Shown: positions 1 through 6,790 of the stretch, one piece after another
Position numbering within the stretch: position 1 is the stretch's first letter
Layout of the letters: each line of letters starts with the position of its first letter
Source: Nitrospirota bacterium
GTDB lineage: Bacteria > Nitrospirota > Thermodesulfovibrionia > Thermodesulfovibrionales > JdFR-88
Assembly: GCA_021790695.1 (NCBI GenBank)
Contig: JAJYGJ010000152.1
Coordinates: 1 to 18,394, forward strand
Direction: 5' to 3'
Length of the DNA stretch: 18,394 bases
The notes under the pieces: generated by a model
Databases searched by the model: none
The model's input: the letters and a program-made list of their open reading frames with translations, nothing else
What the model was told of the DNA's origin: nothing
Translations under genes and position numbers: made by a program

Positions 1-859
1 CACCATAAACGGGATAGGCGAGCGCGCCGGCAACTGCTCCCTGGAGGAAGTGGTCATGGCGCTCCGCACCCGCAGGGACTTCTTCGGCGCCGACACGGCT
101 GTGCGCTCCGGGGAGATAATGCGCTCTAGCCGCCTCGTCACGAAGATCACCGGCATCTCGGTCCAGCCGAACAAGGCGATAGTAGGTGCAAACGCCTTTG
201 CCCACGAATCCGGCATCCACCAGGACGGCCTCCTGAAGGATAAGGCGACTTATGAGATAATGCGCCCGGAGAGCGTGGGGCTGACAGGCGCGAAACTCGT
301 GCTGGGCAAGCACTCCGGAAGGCATGCCTTCAGGACGAGGCTCAAAGAGCTTGGACACGAGCTTTCAGACGGGGAGATCGAAAGCGCCTTTAAAAGGTTC
401 AAACACCTGGCGGACCAGAAAAAGGAGATCTACGACGAAGACCTGGAAGTCCTCGTCTCGGAGGATGTCTCCGGGGCGCCGGAGCTATACGCCCTCGCGG
501 CGCTGAGCATATCGAGCGGCACCGGCCGGACGCCCGCCGCGGAGCTGAAACTGAGGATGGGGGAGGAAACCGCCGAACACGCCTGCTCCGGCGACGGCCC
601 GGTCGACGCCACCTACAAGGCGATTGCCGCCCTCACGAAGACGAAAAGCACCCTCCAGAGGTTCGAGGTCAAGAGCATCACGGGCGGGATGGACGCCATC
701 GGAGAGGTCTTTGTGAGCCTGGAGGAGGCGGGCAGGACGGTGCGCGGGCACGGCGCGGACACGGACATCATCGTCGCCGCCGCGAAGGCCTATATAAACG
801 CGCTTAACAAGCTGGCCGCGAAAAAAACGAAGGGCAAAGAGATATATCCCGAGTTGTAG
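1..859 (+). CDS. leuA: 2-isopropylmalate synthase, C-terminal part (5' end outside window)
   Basis: LeuA condenses acetyl-CoA with 2-oxoisovalerate, the first committed step of leucine synthesis, in the cytoplasm. The frame is open from base 2, so the gene starts upstream of the window and the GTG at 50 is not its start. The first visible residues, TINGIGERAGNCSLEEV, are a conserved segment at the end of the catalytic barrel. HESGIHQDG follows at about bases 205-231 with its conserved histidines, then the linker subdomains and the C-terminal leucine-binding regulatory domain, with GDGPVDATYKAI and RGHGADTDIIVAAAKAYINALNKL. The presence of the whole regulatory domain argues for a feedback-inhibited LeuA rather than a homocitrate synthase-like relative that lacks it. 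The gene runs tail to tail into the GGDEF gene with 6 bp between stops and no recognisable terminator. Citramalate synthase is a less likely alternative; the barrel needed to decide substrate is not in view. Confidence 0.93.
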   Translation, partial: TINGIGERAGNCSLEEVVMALRTRRDFFGADTAVRSGEIMRSSRLVTKITGISVQPNKAIVGANAFAHESGIHQDGLLKDKATYEIMRPESVGLTGAKLVLGKHSGRHAFRTRLKELGHELSDGEIESAFKRFKHLADQKKEIYDEDLEVLVSEDVSGAPELYALAALSISSGTGRTPAAELKLRMGEETAEHACSGDGPVDATYKAIAALTKTKSTLQRFEVKSITGGMDAIGEVFVSLEEAGRTVRGHGADTDIIVAAAKAYINALNKLAAKKTKGKEIYPEL

Positions 860-865
860 CGAGGG

Positions 866-1861
866 TCAGACTTCAGGATCCGCAAACCCGACCACGCGGT
901 TTCGCCCCTGCTCCTTGCCGTCATAGAGGGCCTCGTCCGCGTGCCTGATGCTTCCGGCAATGCCCGAGTCCTTCTCATAGGCGGAAACGCCGAATGTCAT
1001 GGTGACGCAAAGCGCCGAGCCGTTATAATCCAGCTCATGCGAGGCGACCTTTTCCAGCAGCCTCCGGGCCACGCCCTCGGCCGCGGAGACGTCCGTCTCC
1101 GGCAGCAGGAGCAGGAATTCCTCTCCTCCCCAGCGCGCGACCGTGTCCTGTTCGCGCAATGAATTTTTTAAAATGCCGGAGATGGTTTTGAGCACGAGGT
1201 CCCCGCATTCATGGCCGTACGTGTCGTTGAACCGCTTGAAGTGGTCTATGTCGCTCAGTATCAGGGAGAAAGGCCTCCCGTTTCGATGGAATCTGACCTC
1301 CTCCTCCCTCAATTTTTCCATCATGTGGCTCCGGTTGCAGAGGCCGGTCAGATGATCGGTGCGAGCCAGACAGGTAATCTGTTCCAGAGCCTCGCCCAGC
1401 AGGACGTTCTTCTCGTTCAGTTCATTGTTCTTGGATTCCAGTTCCCTTGAATACCGCTTCAGGATCTCCCGGGAATTCCTGAGCTCAAGGTGCGTCCTCA
1501 CGCGGGCATCGAGTTCAGTGGGATTGAAGGGTTTTGTTATATAATCCACCCCTCCGGCCGTGAAACCCTTGACGATGTCCTCTTCCGTGCGGGAGGCGGT
1601 GATGAAGATGACCGGGATATCGGCGGTCTTCTCCACGGCCTTCAGCAGCCCGCACGCCGTAAAACCATCCATCTCCGGCATCATCACGTCCATGAGTATG
1701 AGGTCCGGGGCGCATTCGCAGGCGAGTTTGTACGCCTTATGTCCATTGGTCGCCACAACGATCTCGTAGCCGCCTTTGAGTATCTCCCCGAGCATTTTTA
1801 TATTGGCCGGCACGTCGTCCGCAATCAGTATTTTTTCCTTTTTTACCTTTCCCGCGTCCAT
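866..1861 (-). CDS. Response regulator with diguanylate cyclase output (REC-GGDEF)
   Basis: 331-residue cytoplasmic protein that should make cyclic di-GMP from two GTP when its receiver is phosphorylated. Receiver domain, residues about 9-122: acidic pair D15/D16, phospho-acceptor D58 in LMDVMMPEMDG, and K110 in the TKPF motif. A charged, probably coiled-coil linker spans about 125-165, as in PleD/WspR-type cyclases. GGDEF domain, about 166-325: D204 and D206 of SDIDHF bind metal, the active loop GGEEF is at 245-249, and the inhibitory I-site RxxD (R236-D239) sits exactly five residues before GGEEF. The enzyme is therefore predicted active and product-inhibited. The gene lies 6 bp downstream of the hybrid kinase gene on the same strand, and the kinase's terminal HPt domain is the obvious phosphodonor (inference). 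A GGAGG lies 14 bp before the ATG inside the end of the kinase gene, which suggests translational coupling. Confidence 0.93.
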   Translation of the reverse strand: MDAGKVKKEKILIADDVPANIKMLGEILKGGYEIVVATNGHKAYKLACECAPDLILMDVMMPEMDGFTACGLLKAVEKTADIPVIFITASRTEEDIVKGFTAGGVDYITKPFNPTELDARVRTHLELRNSREILKRYSRELESKNNELNEKNVLLGEALEQITCLARTDHLTGLCNRSHMMEKLREEEVRFHRNGRPFSLILSDIDHFKRFNDTYGHECGDLVLKTISGILKNSLREQDTVARWGGEEFLLLLPETDVSAAEGVARRLLEKVASHELDYNGSALCVTMTFGVSAYEKDSGIAGSIRHADEALYDGKEQGRNRVVGFADPEV

Positions 1862-1867
1862 TTAAAA

Positions 1868-4687
1868 TTAAAGCGCCTCCAGTTTCACAAGCGCCCGGCG
1901 GACATGCTTCAGGGCGCCATCATAATCGAACCCGTTTAAGGCCTTCCCGATCTCTTCCATCTCTTCGGGTGCAAATCCCGCCGCGCCGGAAATGTCACCG
2001 ATGTCCTCAAAAAACTGGGGCGCGTCGAAACTGTTTTCGCGGACCTTTTCCTCAAGCTCCCGAAGGAGGTTTCCCAACTCCCACGCCTTTTCCCTCGAAA
2101 AGCCGGAGGAGGCCCCGTTTTCAGTTCCACCGGCAGTGCCCCGCCTGGCGGGAGTCTTGACGGGGGTGACGGCCGCGGATGCGTCAAGCACCAGATTGAG
2201 CTCCGCCTTGAAGGACGCAAGGGCCTCCCCGCTTTTTTTGCCGTCGTTTTCCTTCAAGCCCTCCTCGAGGGCGCTTGCAGCGTGCTGGAGCCCGTGCGCT
2301 CCGATGTTGCCCGCGGTCCCTTTTATCGTATGGGTGAGGCGGCCGGCCTCGGCCGTTTTGCCATCGGCCAAAAGCGCGGATATCTCCTCATGGGCGCCCC
2401 TGAAGGAATCCGCGAATTCAATAAGGATGTTCCTGAAGAGCTTTTTGTTGCCCGCAACCAGTTTCAAGGCGGCGTCCATGTTTATTCCGGGCAGCGAATC
2501 GGGCAACTCCGGGCCGTCCTGAGCTTTGACGGAAGGCGGGCTGCCAGCGGTCTCCGGCGCACCGCCCTTTTCCTCCGGGCCCGCTCCTGAAATACGCCCC
2601 GCGCCCGAAATACACCTGGCCCCCAAAATCCACCTGGCCAATGTCCGGAAGAGTTTTTCCGGGTCAACGGGCTTCGGCGTATGGTCATTCATGCCGGCCT
2701 CCAGGCAGCGCTCCCTGTCGCCGTCCATCGCATGGGCCGTCATCGCGATAATGGGGATGTCCCTGAATTTTTCCATGCCGCGTATCGCCTTTGTCGCCTC
2801 AAACCCGTCCATCACCGGCATCTGGAGGTCCATCAGAACGCACGCGTATTCCTCCCCGCCCAGAAGGTCGATGGCTTCCCTGCCGTTGTTTGCCACCTTC
2901 ACTTCCAGGCCCGCGTTTTCCAGCAATTCCACCGCGACCTGCTGATTAATGAGGTTGTCTTCCGCAAGCAGGACCTTGCATCCCGCGGGGAAGCACACAT
3001 CCCCGCCGCTGAAACTGCCGCCTGAACCTTCTCCGCCTTCGCCCGGGGCCTCCTGCCCCGCCGTCTCTTCACCGTAAATATTCATGAGCGTGTCAAGGAG
3101 CCCGGACGGGGTCACCGGCTTGGTCAGAAACGCCCTTGCGCCGACGCCGGCGGCCTCGTCCTTTACATCTTCCAGGCTGTAGGCGGAGGCCATCATGACC
3201 GCGCACGAAGAGTCCAGCAGGCCGCTCCCTCTCATGCTTGCCAGGGTCTCGACGCCGTCCATACCGGGCATTTTCCAGTCCATGATAATTATCCTGAACG
3301 GGTCATCGCCGGCGGGGCCCCTGTCTTCAATGGCCTTTAACGCCTCGCGGCCCGAGCCGGCCGTCACGACCCTGAAATTCATGGATTCCATGTATGTCCG
3401 CATCACCTCGAGCGAGACGTCCTGGTCATCGACTATCAGGACCTTCATGCCCTTCAAATCCGGCAGCCGCCTGCGGGCCTTTTCCCTCCGGCCCTGCTTT
3501 TCGGCAAAGGGCAGCGTGAAAAAAAAGTTGCTCCCCTTCCCGTACTCGCTCTCGAACCCAAGCGCGCCCCCCATCAGCTCGACGAGTTTTTTCGAGATGG
3601 CCAGGCCCAGGCCCGTCCCCCCGTATTTGCGGGTGGTGGAGGCGTCGGCCTGTGAGAAGGACCTGAAAAGCTTTGTCTTCTGCTCTTCCGTGATGCCGAT
3701 GCCGGTGTCGGCCACATTGAATTTCAGGTACACCTTCCCCTTGGAAACGTCCGCGGAGCGTTGCTCAACCGTTATCAGGATGTACCCTTTTTCGGTGAAC
3801 TTGACGGCGTTATTGGCAAGGTTTATCAGTATCTGCCCCAGGCGGAGCGGGTCTCCCCTCAAGAGGGCCGGGGTCCCCTCCCGGACATTAAAGTACAGCT
3901 CGAGGCCCTTGCCGTAAGCGGCATGCCCCACGATGTTTGAAACATGGTCCAGGACCTCTTCCAGATCGAAATCGGTCTCCTCCATGACGATCTTGCCGGC
4001 TTCTATCTTCGAGAAATCGAGGATGTCGTTGATGATGCCGAGCAGGTGCTGGGCGGAGCCCCGTATCTTGTCCAGGTAATCGCGCTGTTTGCCGTTTAAT
4101 TCCGTCCTGCCCATCAGGTATGAAAGCCCCAGGATGGCGTTCATCGGCGTCCTTATCTCATGGCTCATATTGGCCAGGAACTCGCTTTTCGCCTGCGCGG
4201 CCGCCTCGGCGGCCTGCCGCGCCAGAACCAGCTCCTGCCTGGTGTTTTTTGCCTCGGTTATGTCCCGGATGATCTCGATCGCCCCGAGCACCTCTCCCGA
4301 ATCGCCGTGAAGCACGGACGCGCAGCCGTCCCAGTAGCGCGCCAGCCGGGGCGCATGCGCCTCCCCGAACAGCCGCTCATTTTCCCGGTCCCGCTTGATA
4401 AGCGGGTATTTTTTCTCTATCTCTTCATGGTCCCTGGACACCAGGTCTATCAGGATCGGCCGCCTCTCGCCGTAAAACGGGATGCTGTACTCGTAGTCGC
4501 CCTTGCCTATGATCTGGCCGGCCTTCACATGCGTCATGTCCTCCATGGCCTTGTTCCAGAAGCGCACGACCCCCTCGCGGTCTATTATGAACGTCGGGTA
4601 AGGCAGGAAACTGATTATGTTCTTAAGCAGGTTATGCGAGGCGCCGATGGCCTTTCCGTCCTTCTTTTCCCCGGATTTATCGCCCAT
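1868..4687 (-). CDS. Hybrid sensor histidine kinase (PAS-HisKA-HATPase-REC-REC-HPt)
   Basis: 939 residues with no signal peptide or membrane segment, so probably a cytosolic sensor. Domains: PAS about 22-145; HisKA with H176 in NMSHEIRTP; HATPase_c with N-box around N289-N293, DTGIGI (327-332) and GGTGLGL (356-362); first receiver with D470 in IIMDWKMPGMDG and K523; a Gly/Glu-rich linker about 541-562; second receiver with D620 in LMDLQMPVMDG and K672; another low-complexity linker; and an HPt domain with H786 in THTIKGTAGN. This gives a complete His-Asp-(Asp)-His phosphorelay in one chain. After a Thr/Pro/Gly linker (about 838-862) the last 75 residues form an extra helical segment (FSREKAW to the end) whose function I cannot name. 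It is first in an operon with the REC-GGDEF gene, so the signal is probably relayed to c-di-GMP synthesis. The PAS ligand cannot be inferred. The start at 4687 is the only ATG before the PAS domain; an AGGAAA lies about 11 nt upstream. Confidence 0.93.
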   Translation of the reverse strand: MGDKSGEKKDGKAIGASHNLLKNIISFLPYPTFIIDREGVVRFWNKAMEDMTHVKAGQIIGKGDYEYSIPFYGERRPILIDLVSRDHEEIEKKYPLIKRDRENERLFGEAHAPRLARYWDGCASVLHGDSGEVLGAIEIIRDITEAKNTRQELVLARQAAEAAAQAKSEFLANMSHEIRTPMNAILGLSYLMGRTELNGKQRDYLDKIRGSAQHLLGIINDILDFSKIEAGKIVMEETDFDLEEVLDHVSNIVGHAAYGKGLELYFNVREGTPALLRGDPLRLGQILINLANNAVKFTEKGYILITVEQRSADVSKGKVYLKFNVADTGIGITEEQKTKLFRSFSQADASTTRKYGGTGLGLAISKKLVELMGGALGFESEYGKGSNFFFTLPFAEKQGRREKARRRLPDLKGMKVLIVDDQDVSLEVMRTYMESMNFRVVTAGSGREALKAIEDRGPAGDDPFRIIIMDWKMPGMDGVETLASMRGSGLLDSSCAVMMASAYSLEDVKDEAAGVGARAFLTKPVTPSGLLDTLMNIYGEETAGQEAPGEGGEGSGGSFSGGDVCFPAGCKVLLAEDNLINQQVAVELLENAGLEVKVANNGREAIDLLGGEEYACVLMDLQMPVMDGFEATKAIRGMEKFRDIPIIAMTAHAMDGDRERCLEAGMNDHTPKPVDPEKLFRTLARWILGARCISGAGRISGAGPEEKGGAPETAGSPPSVKAQDGPELPDSLPGINMDAALKLVAGNKKLFRNILIEFADSFRGAHEEISALLADGKTAEAGRLTHTIKGTAGNIGAHGLQHAASALEEGLKENDGKKSGEALASFKAELNLVLDASAAVTPVKTPARRGTAGGTENGASSGFSREKAWELGNLLRELEEKVRENSFDAPQFFEDIGDISGAAGFAPEEMEEIGKALNGFDYDGALKHVRRALVKLEAL

Positions 4688-4767
4688 GATTTTAGGTTTC
4701 CTTTCCCGTATTTCCCGGAAAGCCCATCATCGATAGATTAGAGATCATAGATACAATAAACGGATAT

Positions 4768-4810
4768 AAAAAAAATCGCAATCCGGGGGCATGCCACACA
4801 TGAGACCCCC
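4768..4810 (-). terminator. Possible weak intrinsic terminator downstream of the exported-protein gene
   Basis: Just after the stop of the gene ending at 4817, the minus strand can pair GGGGG (4810-4806) with CCCCC (4789-4785), with an inner CATG/CATG pairing. A run of eight T (4775-4768) follows. The T run starts 9 nt after the stem, farther than in a good intrinsic terminator, so the call is tentative. Confidence 0.35.
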
Positions 4811-4816
4811 GCGCCT

Positions 4817-5815
4817 TCAAAAGACGATCCTCGTCGCCTTCAGCATAAAGCTCCCTCCCAGCAGCGCGGGCTCCGGGGCGGGGAATTCATCCATGCTTAC
4901 GGTCTCCGACGCGGAAAGGAGATATTTGCCGCACCTCCAAGAATAAGAGAGGGAAAAATGCCCATGGGCCAGGTTGAGCCAGTCCTGCGTGAAACCAGTG
5001 CCGACGGAGACGTTGGCCATGCCCGCGAACCTCCGCCGGTAGCCCGCGGAGACCGCATAGCCGGTCTCGCCGGCGGAATTGACAAGCCGGATGCTCCCCC
5101 GTACATCGTCGTCCGCCGCGGGCCGCCAGGCCAGCCCGCCCTGATAGACCTCCTGCGGGGGCGAATGGGCGTAATCCGTCACCGTGTATGTCGCGCCGCC
5201 GCTCAAATCGATCCGGGGGCTTATCTTGTAGCCCATAGACCCGCCAAGCCGGTGGGTGACGGGGGCTTTTATCCGGTCAAAATCCGAATAGACCGTATCG
5301 AAGCCGTAGCTGCCGTGGAGCGTCAGTCTTTTACAGAGGTTGCAGGCGGCGGCGTCAAGCAGGAAGCCAAGCGGCATGCTGCCGTCTTCGCTTGCATATC
5401 CGCCGCTCGTCTGCACGTCAAGGACGACCGGGGCGAACCTCCGGGTGGTAAAACGCCCAATGGCATTCGCGGAATAAACCCGCATCTGCCGGCCGGGCAC
5501 GGGGCCGTCAGGCAAGCTCCAGTCCATCGACGTGCTGCCGGAGAAGGTCTCCTTGTCGGAAAGGACCCATGCGCCCCGCGTCCGGCCGCCGCCATGATCG
5601 GGCCCGCCCCATGGGTCCGCGCCTTCCGCCTCGCCGTAAGGGGACAGGCCGGGATATCCGTTTACGACCTCCAGATCCGGCTCTCCGCCGTAGGCGGAAT
5701 ACGCATCGGCCCGCGATACGGAAGGGACCATGAAAGACGCCAGAAGGAGGGCCGCGGTGACAATGACTGCGAGGCCTGCGAGGCGGATTTTTACTTTTTT
5801 TGATTCCGGGCGCAT
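4817..5815 (-). CDS. Exported protein of unknown function, probable outer-membrane beta-barrel
   Basis: I do not recognise the family. From ATG 5815 the protein has 332 residues. It begins with a clear Sec signal peptide: a basic n-region MRPESKKVKIR, a hydrophobic core LAGLAVIVTAALLLASFM, and a likely cleavage after SRA in SVSRADA. A Gly/Pro-rich stretch follows, then an alternating Gly/aromatic pattern typical of beta strands (MGYKISPRIDLSGGATYTVT, ISLSYSW-like segments). The chain ends in KATRIVF; a terminal Phe with alternating hydrophobics is the usual BAM-recognised signature. One CNLC pair lies mid-protein. Alternative starts are TTG 5830 and ATG 5824, but both fall in or at the edge of a perfect palindrome (5823-5844), and none of the three has a Shine-Dalgarno. 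It stands alone, divergent from thiD, with no partner gene that hints at function. Confidence 0.72.
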   Translation of the reverse strand: MRPESKKVKIRLAGLAVIVTAALLLASFMVPSVSRADAYSAYGGEPDLEVVNGYPGLSPYGEAEGADPWGGPDHGGGRTRGAWVLSDKETFSGSTSMDWSLPDGPVPGRQMRVYSANAIGRFTTRRFAPVVLDVQTSGGYASEDGSMPLGFLLDAAACNLCKRLTLHGSYGFDTVYSDFDRIKAPVTHRLGGSMGYKISPRIDLSGGATYTVTDYAHSPPQEVYQGGLAWRPAADDDVRGSIRLVNSAGETGYAVSAGYRRRFAGMANVSVGTGFTQDWLNLAHGHFSLSYSWRCGKYLLSASETVSMDEFPAPEPALLGGSFMLKATRIVF

Positions 5816-5822
5816 GGACGTC

Positions 5823-5844
5823 ATTATCAACAGGTATTGATAAT
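5823..5844. promoter_or_regulatory. Perfect 8-6-8 inverted repeat before the exported-protein gene (operator or leader hairpin)
   Basis: ATTATCAA (5823-5830) is separated by 6 bp from its exact complement TTGATAAT (5837-5844). A further TTGATA occurs at 5855-5860, spaced 18 bp from the one in the palindrome. The repeat ends 8 bp before ATG 5815, where a repressor would block transcription or initiation; as RNA it would form an 8-bp hairpin. I cannot name the regulator. Confidence 0.5.
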
Positions 5845-5915
5845 CTACGGGTTTTTGATACTTTTATAAAACCGCTTCGGCAGCATTACTTTGGCATTTC
5901 GGGGGCGCGCCTTTC

Positions 5916-5931
5916 CGTGATTTCGATCACA
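5916..5931. promoter_or_regulatory. CRP/FNR-family-like binding site upstream of thiD
   Basis: CGTGA-N6-TCACA differs from the Crp consensus TGTGA-N6-TCACA at one base, and its inner arms GTGAT/ATCAC are perfect complements. Its centre (5923/5924) lies about 49 bp upstream of the predicted thiD transcription start. That is close to, but not exactly, the class II position of -41.5. It could also serve the divergent gene. The identity of the Crp/Fnr-type factor is unknown. Confidence 0.45.
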
Positions 5932-5937
5932 TGGCGG

Positions 5938-5966
5938 TTGTCATGCCGGCGGCTTCTTTGTATAAT
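5938..5966 (+). promoter_or_regulatory. Sigma70-type promoter of thiD, predicting a leaderless transcript
   Basis: TTGTCA (5938-5943, 5/6 match to TTGACA), a 17-bp spacer, and a perfect TATAAT (5961-5966). The thiD ATG follows only 5 bp after the -10 box and a second in-frame ATG starts at 5975. A start site 6-9 nt after the -10 would fall on these ATGs, so the mRNA should have essentially no 5' leader and no Shine-Dalgarno. Confidence 0.75.
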
Positions 5967-5971
5967 GGGCA

Positions 5972-6742
5972 ATGATGAAGACACCCATCGCCCTGACCAT
6001 GGCCGGCTCGGACCCCGGCGGGGGGGCCGGCCTCCAGGCCGACTTGAAGGTGTTTCGCGAGCTGGGGGTGCACGGGCTTTCCGCCTGCGCCGCCCTTACC
6101 GCCCAGAACACAACGGCGGTGGCCGGCATATCGCCCGTGCCGGGGGATTTTTTCGCCAGCGAGCTAAACGTCCTTTTTTCGGACATGAGGCCGGACGCCG
6201 CGAAGACCGGGATGCTTTTCAGCCTGGAAAACATAAGGATAGCCGCCCGCCTCATCGAGGAAAACTCCCTCCAAAACCTCGTCGTGGACCCCGTCTCGAT
6301 CTCTTCGTCCGGAACGGCGCTCATCGAGGAAGGCGGGCTGGACCTCATAAAAGACCTCCTCTTCCCGCTGGCCCGGGTCATTACGCCCAATATCTACGAG
6401 GCGTCGTTGCTGTCCGGGATGCTGGTGGAGAACGTCTCCCAGATGGAAAAGGCAGCCGCGAAACTGAAAGAGGCGGGACCCGGCGCGGTGATAATCACCG
6501 GGGGGCACCTGAGGGATGAGGCCGTTGATATTTTCCATGACGGAAAAGTTACAATAAGGCTTGCGGGAAAGAAACTTCCGGGGAATTTTCACGGGACGGG
6601 CTGCGTCTTTTCCGCGGCGCTGGCCGCAAGGCTCGCGAAGGGGGACACCCCGGAGCAGGCCGGCAAAAAGGCCAAGGAGTTCATAGAGAATAGGATCGCA
6701 CACGCCTTTCATCCGGGAGGCGGCATGGGAGTCTTGATCTGA
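5972..6742 (+). CDS. thiD: Hydroxymethylpyrimidine/phosphomethylpyrimidine kinase
   Basis: ThiD phosphorylates HMP and HMP-phosphate to HMP-pyrophosphate, the pyrimidine half of thiamine. 256 residues, normal for a single-domain ThiD of the ribokinase fold. Visible family motifs: ALTMAGSDPGGGAGLQADLK at 7-26, ALTAQNTTAV at 41-50, KTGML at 78-82, VVDPV at 104-108, ITPN.YEA at 137-144, and the anion-hole and catalytic loop FHGTGC at 206-211, with C211 the family's catalytic Cys. There is no ThiE fusion. No other thiamine gene is nearby and I see no TPP riboswitch upstream; the promoter geometry leaves no room for a leader. The start is fixed by homology, since the family motif begins only about six residues in. 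radA begins 48 bp downstream with no promoter evident between, so the two may be co-transcribed. Confidence 0.95.
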   Translation: MMKTPIALTMAGSDPGGGAGLQADLKVFRELGVHGLSACAALTAQNTTAVAGISPVPGDFFASELNVLFSDMRPDAAKTGMLFSLENIRIAARLIEENSLQNLVVDPVSISSSGTALIEEGGLDLIKDLLFPLARVITPNIYEASLLSGMLVENVSQMEKAAAKLKEAGPGAVIITGGHLRDEAVDIFHDGKVTIRLAGKKLPGNFHGTGCVFSAALAARLAKGDTPEQAGKKAKEFIENRIAHAFHPGGGMGVLI

Positions 6743-6790
6743 AGCCCTCCCCTATCGCCCCGATTGAATGGCCCGCGACGTAAAGAGCCG

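Noticed and set aside
485..751. Minus-strand frames inside leuA and similar long frames opposite radA and the kinase
   Set aside because: Typical antisense frames of GC-rich DNA; the sense strand holds well-conserved genes.
4726..4752. Imperfect direct repeats ATCGATAGAT/ATCATAGAT upstream of the kinase
   Set aside because: Too short and A/T-simple to call an operator.
5831..5971. TPP riboswitch upstream of thiD
   Set aside because: No CTGAGA-type core is present and the promoter leaves no leader.
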